Source: Microcoleus sp. EPA2
Lineage (GTDB): Bacteria > Cyanobacteriota > Cyanobacteriia > Cyanobacteriales > Microcoleaceae
Direction: 5' to 3'
Length of the DNA: 49,425 nt
Assembly (NCBI GenBank): GCA_020882975.1
Contig: JAHRFD010000002.1
Coordinates: 1 to 49,425 of the forward strand
The translations under genes and the position numbers were made by a program. The notes under the pieces were generated by a model. That model ran no database searches. It was not told the origin of the DNA and saw only the letters and a program-made list of their open reading frames with translations. Positions 42,349-49,425 of the stretch are shown piece after piece. Positions within the stretch are counted from its first letter, which is position 1; each line of letters opens with the position of its first letter.

Positions 42349-43623
42349 ATGCTGTCAGTGAAAGAAGCAGAAGCGATCGTACTAAATTTAGCACAACCCC
42401 TTGACAGTCAGCGGGATGTAGAAACTGTAGATTTGCTGGCTGCATCGGGGCGAGTTTTGGCTGCAACTGTCACAAGTTCCCTGGATTTTCCCTATTGGGA
42501 TAATTCGGCAATGGATGGCTATGCGGTGCGGTTTGCTGATGTGGAAAATTGCAACAGCGACATACCTGTCGCCCTTGAGATAGTTGAAGAGATTCCGGCG
42601 GGATATCAGCCTCAAAATACTGTACAACCTGGACAAGCGGCGCGGATTTTTACGGGTGGGATGATGCCCGCAGGTGCTGATACGGTGGTAATGCAGGAGG
42701 AAACTAGGCGTGAGGGCGATCGTGTTTCGATCCTGGTTGCTCCTGGTAAGCCTCAAGCTTTTGTCCGTCACCAAGGCGCTTTTTATCAAGCAGGAACTCC
42801 TTTGTTAAATCCGGGTACTGTTATCAATGCTTCGGAAATCGCAGTGTTAGCAACTGCACAGTGTATTCAAGTGCCTGTTTATCGGCGAGTGCGGGTGGCG
42901 ATTTTTTCCACTGGGGATGAATTGGTATCACCAGACCAACCTTTGTCACCTGGTAAATTGGTAGACTCGAATCAGTATGCTTTGACTGTTTTGCTGACAC
43001 AAATGGGATGTGAAGTGATAAGATTGGGGATAATTCCCGATAATCAGCAGGAACTAACAAAAGCAATCAATCAAGCTATTTTGACAGCAGATGTAGTGCT
43101 TTCTACAGGGGGAGTTTCGGTAGGAGAATATGATTATGTTGAGCAAATATTGGCGGATTTGGGAGGGGAAATTCACATTCGCTCTGTGGCAATTAAACCG
43201 GGTAAGCCTTTGACGGTTGCTCAGTTTAAAGGAGATGAAAACAAATCGGATTCGCCGATGATGAGTTCTGATTGTCTTTATTTTGGTTTGCCGGGAAATC
43301 CGGTTTCAGCGTTAGTATGTTGTTGGCGGTTTGTGGTACCTGCCTTGAGAAAAATTTCTGGAGTTGGGGCAGATGCTTGGGGGCCGGAGTTGGTGCGGGC
43401 TCGATGTCGTGTGGAATTGCGATCGCAGGGTCAGCGGGAAACCTATGTTTGGGGTAAACTGTATTTAGTGACCGGAGTGTGGGAATTTGAACCGGCCAAG
43501 GGTAGCCAAAATTCAGCGAATTTAATTAATCTGGCACATACGACTGGTTTAGCAGTTTTACCACCAACTGAAACCTGGGTTTTAGCAGGGGAATTTGTTG
43601 ATGTTTTAAAAGTTAGTCATTAG
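42349..43623 (+). CDS. moeA: Molybdopterin molybdenumtransferase MoeA
   Basis: A 424-residue enzyme that inserts molybdenum into adenylated molybdopterin. Key segments are DNSAMDGYAVR (about 50-60), FTGGMMPAGADTVVMQEE near residue 101, STGDEL near 187, the MoCF-binding core STGGVSVGEYD near 250 and the late FGLPGNPVSALV near 308. The cofactor is needed by the nitrate reductase encoded 4 kb downstream (NarB). ATG 42349 has AGGAGA just upstream; a GTG three bases earlier is also in frame. Confidence 0.93.
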   Translation: MLSVKEAEAIVLNLAQPLDSQRDVETVDLLAASGRVLAATVTSSLDFPYWDNSAMDGYAVRFADVENCNSDIPVALEIVEEIPAGYQPQNTVQPGQAARIFTGGMMPAGADTVVMQEETRREGDRVSILVAPGKPQAFVRHQGAFYQAGTPLLNPGTVINASEIAVLATAQCIQVPVYRRVRVAIFSTGDELVSPDQPLSPGKLVDSNQYALTVLLTQMGCEVIRLGIIPDNQQELTKAINQAILTADVVLSTGGVSVGEYDYVEQILADLGGEIHIRSVAIKPGKPLTVAQFKGDENKSDSPMMSSDCLYFGLPGNPVSALVCCWRFVVPALRKISGVGADAWGPELVRARCRVELRSQGQRETYVWGKLYLVTGVWEFEPAKGSQNSANLINLAHTTGLAVLPPTETWVLAGEFVDVLKVSH

Positions 43624-43634
43624 TTATTGGTTAT

Positions 43635-44267
43635 ATGAAAATTTTAATTGTTGAAGACGATCCGATGATGCAACTGGGGCTAGAGCAAGTTTTAGCCGAT
43701 GCCCCAGAAATAGAAATAGTAGGACAAGCAGAAGATGGTTATTTAGGAGTAGCAGCGGCACTGAAACTCAAACCTGATATTATTGTCATGGATATCGGTT
43801 TGCCACGGCTGGATGGGATAGCGGCGACGCAACAAATTAAAGCGCAATTACCCGATGTTCGAGTAGTGATGTTGACTTCCCATATGGCAGAAACTGAAAT
43901 TATTGCATCTCTGTCTAGTGGTGCTGACGCTTATTGTATTAAAGGTGCTTCTGTAGATAGGTTGTTAGCAGCAATCGCGGCGGCGGCAGAGGGGGCTACA
44001 TACCTCGATCCTCAAATCGCTCGCACTGTGATTGAACATCTTAAACCTCCAGTGCCTGTGTCTACCACTAATTTTGGTCAATTATCGCAGCGGGAGTTGG
44101 AGGTGTTAAGGTTGATGGTGGAAGGTAATACTAATCCTGAAATTGCTGCGGCGCTTTATTTGAGTCCAAATACTATTAAAACTCATGTTCGTGGTATTAT
44201 GAATAAGTTGGCTGTAGACGACCGGGTGCAAGCAGCAGTTGTGGCGCTTAGAACTGGATTGGTTTAA
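43635..44267 (+). CDS. NarL/FixJ-type response regulator
   Basis: A 210-residue two-component regulator. The receiver domain has the acidic pocket EDD near residue 8, the phospho-acceptor Asp53 in VMDIGLP, a Thr in MLTSHM near residue 81 and Lys in YCIKGA near residue 102. The LuxR-type helix-turn-helix (about 150-205) has LSQRELEVLRLMVEGNTN and IAAALYLSPNTIKTHV. It starts 12 bp after moeA and may be co-transcribed. Its kinase is not adjacent. Confidence 0.92.
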   Translation: MKILIVEDDPMMQLGLEQVLADAPEIEIVGQAEDGYLGVAAALKLKPDIIVMDIGLPRLDGIAATQQIKAQLPDVRVVMLTSHMAETEIIASLSSGADAYCIKGASVDRLLAAIAAAAEGATYLDPQIARTVIEHLKPPVPVSTTNFGQLSQRELEVLRLMVEGNTNPEIAAALYLSPNTIKTHVRGIMNKLAVDDRVQAAVVALRTGLV

Positions 44268-44346
44268 AGTTGGCAGTTGGCAGTTGTCCGTTGGCTAACC
44301 AACAATCACAAATAACTACTAACAAATAACACATCACAAATAATCT

Positions 44347-44988
44347 ATGTCTGAGTGGATAGAAATCGGTACAATTGTAGCAGCTCAAGGTTTATACGGG
44401 GAAGTGCGAGTATATCCCGATTCTGATTTCCCGGAAAGGTTTATCGAACCGGGAAAGCGGTGGCTGTTGTTTCCTAATAAAACAGAACCAGAAGCGATCG
44501 AATTTTTGGGAGGTCGCTACATTCCGGGCAAAGGATTGTATGCTGTAGAGGTGGCTGGGGTGGAAGACCGGGATGCTGCTGAGGCGCTGCGGGGCTGCAA
44601 GCTTTTTGTGCAAAAAGGATCGAGACCTTACCTAGAACCAGATGAATTTTATGTGCAAGATTTGTTTGGGATGGAGGTTTTCAATCAATTAACGGGAGAA
44701 ATGTTGGGGAAAGTTAGTGATATTATCCCCGCAGGAAATGACCTTTTGGAAGTTGAATTAAATCAAACGGAGGCGATAAAGGCGGCAGAACCGGAAGTAC
44801 CAGAAATTGTGTCTGTACAGGTGGAACACAAAGATAGTCGTCGGAAAAAACGTAAAACTCCTCGTGTTAAACCACTGCAAACAAAAAAGGTTTTGATTCC
44901 TTTTGTGAAAGAGATAGTTCCAATTGTTGATTTAGAAAAAGGTAGAATTGAAATTGTTCCTCCTTCGGGTTTGTTGGATGAAATTTAA
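44347..44988 (+). CDS. rimM: Ribosome maturation factor RimM
   Basis: A 213-residue 16S rRNA processing factor that binds protein S19 during 30S assembly. The N-terminal RimM beta-barrel (about 5-85: IGTIVAAQGLYGEVRVYP, RDAAEALRG) is followed by a PRC-barrel (about 95-210: EFYVQDLFGMEVF, IPFVKEIVPIVDLEKGRI). A basic insert (KDSRRKKRKTPRVKPLQTKK, about 161-180) sits inside the PRC-barrel, longer than in most bacteria. Repeats of AGTTGGC lie between the regulator gene and this one. Confidence 0.9.
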   Translation: MSEWIEIGTIVAAQGLYGEVRVYPDSDFPERFIEPGKRWLLFPNKTEPEAIEFLGGRYIPGKGLYAVEVAGVEDRDAAEALRGCKLFVQKGSRPYLEPDEFYVQDLFGMEVFNQLTGEMLGKVSDIIPAGNDLLEVELNQTEAIKAAEPEVPEIVSVQVEHKDSRRKKRKTPRVKPLQTKKVLIPFVKEIVPIVDLEKGRIEIVPPSGLLDEI

Positions 44989-45043
44989 GGAATCAGGAAT
45001 CAGGAATCAGGTTTAAAATTCTCTAAACATAATTCCCCCAATG

Positions 45044-45502
45044 TTAATTATTTTCTTTATTCGTGCGTCGCACTATCAAATAACTAATGGAAAGAGCGAA
45101 AATTGCTGTAGCTAAACCGATTAAGTCGGCGGCAGTTTTTTTTTCTAAGTCTAGAATAATTATTTTACGAGAGACGGCGATTAAAGAAGTGACAATGACT
45201 AATTCTACTTGAATGACGTGCTTTTTCAGGTAAGCTGTAATATTTTCCAAGATTTCTAACGCAATTAAAACATTTAAAAATAACCCAAAGATTACAAATA
45301 GCGTGTCTTTTAACAAAGTCTGGGGGTCATTAATTAATTGTTTTGTTAAATAAATAATTAGATCGCAAACGCTGATGATAATTACCATAATCATCGCCAG
45401 AGATAAAACTTTCGATACGACTACTTCTACATTTTCAGTAAAGTGCAGAAATTGTTCATCGCTGCCGAATTTAGAAAGTTGCCTCAGTATTTTTTTCAGC
45501 AT
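45044..45502 (-). CDS. PsiE-family membrane protein
   Basis: A 152-residue protein with four hydrophobic helices (about 33-52, 65-85, 95-110 and 125-145), resembling the phosphate-starvation-inducible PsiE family. A conserved charged stretch (LEILENITAYLKKHVIQVE, about 85-105) is typical. Function and regulation are unknown; the family name comes from phosphate-starvation control in E. coli. It is convergent with rimM, with GGAATCA heptamers between. Confidence 0.8.
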   Translation of the reverse strand: MLKKILRQLSKFGSDEQFLHFTENVEVVVSKVLSLAMIMVIIISVCDLIIYLTKQLINDPQTLLKDTLFVIFGLFLNVLIALEILENITAYLKKHVIQVELVIVTSLIAVSRKIIILDLEKKTAADLIGLATAIFALSISYLIVRRTNKENN

Positions 45503-45598
45503 ACCCTTGACTTAATGATGATTTATTATTAATGATGTCATTGTCTGCTGTTCTTGGCAATCCCCTGTGTCTGGGACTGTTTAATTATTTTTTGCCAT

Positions 45599-45643
45599 AA
45601 AAAATCCTCAAACTATTGCTAAACGACAATATTTTGAGGATTT
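45599..45643 (-). terminator. Rho-independent terminator of the rbp gene
   Basis: Read on the minus strand, AAATCCTCAAAATATTG and CAATAGTTTGAGGATT form a long stem followed by TTTTT. It lies about 120 bp after the stop of the RRM protein gene. Confidence 0.8.
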
Positions 45644-45761
45644 GAAGACTGGGTACGATCGCACAGAGAGTTCTTTCTCGTCAATAGAGAAGGATTATTG
45701 ACTCTTAACTAGCGGCCAGCCTAGGGACAAGCAAGGAAGCCAAAAATTTAGCTTGGATGCT

Positions 45762-46073
45762 TTAGTAGCGACGAGAAGAGCGATTGTTGCCGCCGCCCCA
45801 GTTACCACCGGCATTAGAACCACCACGTTCTTCGCGGGGTTTTGCTTTGTTGACTTTCAGGTCACGACCCATCCATTCAGCGCCGTCAAGTGCTTCAATA
45901 GCTGCTGCTTCTTCGGCTTCTGTGGACATTTCTACGAAAGCAAAGCCACGCATCCGACCTGTTTCCCGATCGGCAGGTAACTGAACGCGCTTAACAGTGC
46001 CGTATTCTCCGAAAGTTTGGTTGAGGTGCTCCTGCGTAACTTCGTAGGATAAATTGCCGACATAAATTGACAT
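45762..46073 (-). CDS. rbp: Cyanobacterial RRM RNA-binding protein (Rbp)
   Basis: A 103-residue protein with one RNA recognition motif: RNP2 IYVGNL at residues 3-8 and RNP1 RGFAFVEM at about 42-49. A short Gly-rich tail (SNAGGNWGGGNNRSSRRY) follows. Such proteins are often cold-induced in cyanobacteria and act in RNA stability or localisation. GGAGA is a good ribosome site in front of the ATG. The gene has a long upstream gap that may hold a regulated leader. Confidence 0.92.
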   Translation of the reverse strand: MSIYVGNLSYEVTQEHLNQTFGEYGTVKRVQLPADRETGRMRGFAFVEMSTEAEEAAAIEALDGAEWMGRDLKVNKAKPREERGGSNAGGNWGGGNNRSSRRY

Positions 46074-46502
46074 TAAACATTCTCCAGAATTAGAGGGTGT
46101 AGAGAATTAAATCCGGAGGAACGCCGATCGAACGAACTATACTGCCGAAAATAAGCCTTATGAATAGAGCATAGCACCTATCGCTCCATACTGCAATTAT
46201 TTGGTGATAGTCGATCGAAAGCCAAAACCAAAAACCACCAAAAATCAATCAAACACAACCAATAAAAAAGCAAACAGAACTGAGGCAAAAGCTATGAATT
46301 AATTGGGTTTCTGACTCAACGTTGTGGGTTTAAACAGCAAATTTTTGTTTATATAAATGAGAGTCAGGCCGATCGAAAACCTGGTGGCTTCGATCGGACT
46401 TAAAGGTATCAGAGGAGTATTGGGGTTAAAAAACCCTGTTTTTCTGGGGAACAACCCACCTGTAAAAGCGCAAAAATTGAGCTGAAAAAATTAACTCCGT
46501 GC
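46074..46502. other. 430-bp gap upstream of rbp and downstream of narB
   Basis: No coding sequence. The part next to rbp may be a long 5' leader, as in cold-regulated rbp genes. I can see no certain promoter. A few AT-rich stretches and GATCGA motifs occur. Confidence 0.4.
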
Positions 46503-48674
46503 TCAAGAACTGACTGGGATGGGAGATTGGGCCCAATTAAACTCACCTACTTCCGCTTCAATTTCAGCCCCAACCCTCACCAACTGGACTGCACAAGCTT
46601 TTAACTCCGGTTGTTTAGAATCAGGACAACTTTCAGCATGAGTCATGGCATTGGCTTCGGCGCCTTGGGCCCACAGAGAACCCCAGTGCATTGGTACAAA
46701 TAGAGTACCAGGGGCGATCGCCTTAGTCACTTTTGCGGGAAACACTCCTTTACCACGGCGCGATCGAACTTCCAACAAATCCCCTTCCTTAATCTTCAAA
46801 TTAGCAGCATCGCGGGGATGAATTTCCAAAAAGGGTTCCGGGTGCAATTGATTAATTTTGTCGGTTCTACCAGTGCGCGTCATGGTGTGCCAGTGTCCAT
46901 AAACTCTGCCCGTGGTTAACACAAAAGGATAATTGGGGTCTGGAGGTTCAGCCAGTCCACGGGAATGATAAGCTGAAAATCTCGCCCGCTGGTCGGGAGT
47001 TGGGAAACGTGCATCAGTGTAAAGCCGCTTAGCTTCTTTGGCTGAATGCTTGGGTTCATTTTCCCGACAAGGCCACTGCTGAGGGCCTTCTTGGTGCAAG
47101 TATTCGTGACTGAGGCCTGTGACGTCGCAAGGCTGGCCCCGCGTCAACTGTACGAACTCTTGGTAAACATCACCACTGTTATTGAAAGCAAATTGTTCGG
47201 CAAAACCCAACCTGCGTCCCACTTCAGCGAAAATACTCCAGTCGTCGCGGGCTTCCCCTAAAGGAGTGTCGAAACCGATACAAAGACTAACGCGACGTTC
47301 TGAATTCGTCATCACTCCGGTTTTTTCACTCCACTGAGTTGCCGGCAAGAGGATGTGAGCGTAGCCGGAGGTTTCGGTGGGATAGTAAGCTTCTTGATAA
47401 ACTGTAAAAGGCGATCGCAACAAAGCGGCTTTTGTCCGTTCCAAATCCGGCATACTCACTACCGGATTCGTAGCTGCAATCCACAACATATCTACTTGGC
47501 CGGTTTCCAAACCCAAAATCATCTCCCAAGCAGTGCGGCCTGGATTGGGCGAAATACTTCCGGGTGTCAGACCCCACAATTCCTCTACTTGGGTTCGGTG
47601 TTGGGCATTTTTCACCGCTCGATATCCCGGTAATAGGTTAGAAAGTCCCCCTGCTTCCCGCCCTCCCATGGCGTTTGGCTGGCCTGTGAGGGAAAACGGG
47701 CCGCATCCCGGTTTGCCGATTTGACCGGTCATCAAGTGCAAATTAATTAGCGATCGCACCTTTGCCGTGCCTTCAGAGGACTGGTTAATGCCCATGGACC
47801 ACAGAGACAAAACCCGCTGGGACTGTTGCCAATACTTAGCGGCGGTTTCCAAGTCTCCCACAGAAATGCCACAGCGCGAGGCTACGAATTCCGGCGTATA
47901 GCTGTTGACAACTTGCACAAACTGCTCAAAATGAACTGTGGATTCTTGAATGAATTTTCGATCTATGCTGTCGCTTTGCAACAGTAAATAGGCAATTCCA
48001 TTGAGCAAATCTATATCAGTACCTGGTTTGATTGCCAAGTGCAAATCCGCTGCTTCCGCCGTGGGAGTCCGCCTCGGATCTACGACAATCATTTTGACAT
48101 GGGGATTCTTTTTATGGTATTTTGCTAAGCGATTGAAAACAATGGGATGGCATTCTGCGGTATTGCTACCAATAATAAAAGCGCAATCTGTTAATTCTAA
48201 ATCGTCGTAACAGCAAGGGGGACCGTCAGCACCAAAACTTTGCACGTATCCCGAAACTGCTGAAGACATACACAGGCGAGAATTGGCATCAAAATTATTA
48301 GTTCCCAGACAACCTTTAAACAATTTTTGGGCCACATAATAATCTTCTGTGATGAATTGACCGGAACCATAAACGCAGATACCATCGGGGCCGGTAGTGC
48401 TGCGAATTGTTTGAATCCGATCGGCAATGGCATCTAGTGCTTCGTCCCAGCTAGCGCGGCGGAACGGTCGATCGAGAGTATCCCGCATCATCGGATAAAG
48501 TAGTCGATCGGTGCGAATTGACTCTGCTACCGTTGCTCCCTTGACACAAACCATGCCCTGACTGGATGGGTGGTTGCGATCGCCCCGGACTTTCCAACCT
48601 TGGTTTTTGTCGGGAACAACTTCTAGACCACAACCTACACCGCAGTAAGGGCAAAGAGTTTTGATAGTTTCCAT
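46503..48674 (-). CDS. narB: Ferredoxin-nitrate reductase NarB
   Basis: A 723-residue assimilatory nitrate reductase that reduces nitrate to nitrite with ferredoxin electrons. A [4Fe-4S] cluster is bound by Cys8, Cys11, Cys15 and Cys43 (CPYCGVGC ... MVCVKG). Molybdopterin-binding parts include [12 protein letters not shown] near residue 140, [11 protein letters not shown] near residue 170, [12 protein letters not shown] near residue 295, [20 protein letters not shown] near residue 315, and the C-terminal [12 protein letters not shown] and FVPMHWGSL. The gene is not linked to nirA or the nitrate transporter here. MoeA for its cofactor is encoded about 3 kb beyond its 3' end. I found no clear NtcA site upstream. 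Confidence 0.95.
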   Translation of the reverse strand: METIKTLCPYCGVGCGLEVVPDKNQGWKVRGDRNHPSSQGMVCVKGATVAESIRTDRLLYPMMRDTLDRPFRRASWDEALDAIADRIQTIRSTTGPDGICVYGSGQFITEDYYVAQKLFKGCLGTNNFDANSRLCMSSAVSGYVQSFGADGPPCCYDDLELTDCAFIIGSNTAECHPIVFNRLAKYHKKNPHVKMIVVDPRRTPTAEAADLHLAIKPGTDIDLLNGIAYLLLQSDSIDRKFIQESTVHFEQFVQVVNSYTPEFVASRCGISVGDLETAAKYWQQSQRVLSLWSMGINQSSEGTAKVRSLINLHLMTGQIGKPGCGPFSLTGQPNAMGGREAGGLSNLLPGYRAVKNAQHRTQVEELWGLTPGSISPNPGRTAWEMILGLETGQVDMLWIAATNPVVSMPDLERTKAALLRSPFTVYQEAYYPTETSGYAHILLPATQWSEKTGVMTNSERRVSLCIGFDTPLGEARDDWSIFAEVGRRLGFAEQFAFNNSGDVYQEFVQLTRGQPCDVTGLSHEYLHQEGPQQWPCRENEPKHSAKEAKRLYTDARFPTPDQRARFSAYHSRGLAEPPDPNYPFVLTTGRVYGHWHTMTRTGRTDKINQLHPEPFLEIHPRDAANLKIKEGDLLEVRSRRGKGVFPAKVTKAIAPGTLFVPMHWGSLWAQGAEANAMTHAESCPDSKQPELKACAVQLVRVGAEIEAEVGEFNWAQSPIPVSS

Positions 48675-48980
48675 CTGCTAATTTATAGATGCTTGTTTTT
48701 TAAGCTAATAGGTAATTGATAACAGCTAATTGTAGTAGCAAGCAAGAACTACTGCAAATTGCGGATCAAATATTACCTTTTTTTAGCAGGAATAGTTGGT
48801 CATTCCTGGACGTAATTGTCACCATTGGTAAGGTGCATCAGTTTCATACCCTATAAAAATTATTCAAAAAACTTACCTGACGCACCCTATCATTCGATCT
48901 TACTAGCAATCAGCCACTACCATAAATCGACTAGGATCGACCGAATTTTTGCTAAAAACCCGGTCGATCGTACCCATTAG
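48675..48980. other. Gap upstream of narB
   Basis: Apart from the palindromic element at 48831-48886, I see no gene. GTAGTAGCAAGCAAGAACTAC is an imperfect inverted repeat near 48733. I found no GTA-N8-TAC NtcA-type site. Confidence 0.5.
48831..48886. repeat. GGTGCATCAG/CTGACGCACC palindromic repeat
   Basis: Arms AAGGTGCATCAG and CTGACGCACC lie around a CCTATAAAAATTATTC spacer. It is a typical short palindromic cyanobacterial repeat. Confidence 0.75.
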
Positions 48981-49425
48981 CTATTTGCCAGTTTTAACTT
49001 CTAATTTACCACCATTACTGGGGCTAAAAGTTACTTGAAATTCAGCAGTTTTTTCAGCACCTGCTGGGGCACCTGCCGGAATTTGCAAAACGGGCAGAGG
49101 AGTTTCTTTGACGAAATCTTTAGCTGCTTTATTTGTAGGATCGAACTGCACTATGTCCCCATTTTGCTTCACTTTGACTCGATAAGTCAAACTTTCAGTA
49201 AAGGTAGGAGTTGTGGTCCAATTTTGGTCAATTTGTGCATATAACTGCTGTCCGATCGCATCGAGTTGCGCTTTGTCGGCAATCTGTGAGGTAGGGCTGG
49301 TGGTAGCAGCAGCAGTTGGTGCGGTGGTAGCAGCAGCAGTTGGTGCGGTGGTAGCAGCAGCAGTTGGTGCGGTGGTAGCAGCAGCAGTTGGTGCGGTGGT
49401 AGCAGCAGCAGTTGGTGCGGTGGTA
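48981..49425 (-). CDS. Partial protein with Ala/Pro/Thr repeat and C-terminal domain
   Basis: The frame is open from the right window edge to a TAG at 48981, so the N-terminus lies outside. The visible part has an APTAAATT repeat region (5-6 copies), then a domain of about 100 residues (ADKAQLDAIGQQLYAQIDQN, YRVKVKQNGDIVQFDP, KETPLPVLQIP). I recall similar C-terminal domains in cyanobacterial proteins of unknown function (TonB-like/DUF4335-type), which I cannot confirm. The Ala/Pro/Thr region is a flexible linker. No ATG occurs in frame in the window. Confidence 0.75.
   Translation of the reverse strand, partial: TTAPTAAATTAPTAAATTAPTAAATTAPTAAATTAPTAAATTSPTSQIADKAQLDAIGQQLYAQIDQNWTTTPTFTESLTYRVKVKQNGDIVQFDPTNKAAKDFVKETPLPVLQIPAGAPAGAEKTAEFQVTFSPSNGGKLEVKTGK
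49299..49425. repeat. 24-bp tandem repeat coding for APTAAATT
   Basis: Unit GGTGGTAGCAGCAGCAGTTG plus GTGC, period 24, starting at 49299, 49323, 49347, 49371, 49395 and 49419. It runs off the window. Copies are nearly identical, so the number may vary between strains. Confidence 0.95.

Noticed and set aside
48675..48980. NtcA site upstream of narB
   Set aside because: No GTA-N8-TAC motif was found in the gap; only an imperfect inverted repeat with a longer spacer is present.

Overview
The window comes from a cyanobacterium, most likely a filamentous, non-heterocystous one of the Microcoleus/Oscillatoria/Phormidium kind. The signs are frequent HIP1 octamers (GCGATCGC), cyanobacterium-specific regulators and enzymes (PlmA, ferredoxin-type NarB, RibBA with a C-terminal extension, RRM-type Rbp), degenerate heptamer repeats (STRR) between genes, and several families of short palindromic repeats. 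The genus is an inference.

Layout. 1-5.8 kb: DUF4332 protein, Xaa-Pro aminopeptidase, GAF-PAS adenylate cyclase, PlmA, nitroreductase. 6-10.6 kb: a membrane-anchored protein of unknown function, an overlapping AAA ATPase/TOPRIM-like pair that looks like a defence module, and a Uma2 nuclease-like gene. 11-16.8 kb: FetB-like permease, a DegT/StrS aminotransferase whose 3' end runs into an IS200/IS605-type remnant with an apparent orphan omegaRNA, an UbiB-type kinase, a small membrane protein and a sugar epimerase. 17-21.3 kb: three paralogous GT-A-like proteins in tandem and a polysaccharide deacetylase, a cell-surface glycan region.

21.8-26.5 kb is the most unusual part. A stand-alone TnpB gene lies between a strong promoter and an array of about 15 tRNA genes. 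The array is followed by a macro-domain gene, a divergent truncated PARG-like gene, an exonuclease fragment and an outlying tRNA-Lys(CUU). Several tRNAs encode CCA, some have poor stems, and a palindromic repeat sits inside the array.

26.9-36.5 kb: RibBA, pentapeptide-repeat protein, HerA-like ATPase, a scarred region (GC-rich islet, nuclease remnant, 57-bp duplicated piece of the HerA gene), a HigBA-like toxin-antitoxin pair, a group 2 sigma factor and a secreted protein. 36.8-49.4 kb: CHASE4/HAMP/PAS histidine kinase, corrinoid adenosyltransferase, two tandem Uma2 copies, a membrane protein, MoeA, a NarL-type regulator, RimM, a PsiE-like protein, Rbp, NarB, and a partial gene with a 24-bp repeat array at the right edge. 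MoeA and NarB both belong to molybdenum-dependent nitrate assimilation. Mobile traces throughout (IS200/IS605-like ends, palindromic repeats, STRR) reach into coding sequences at several points.
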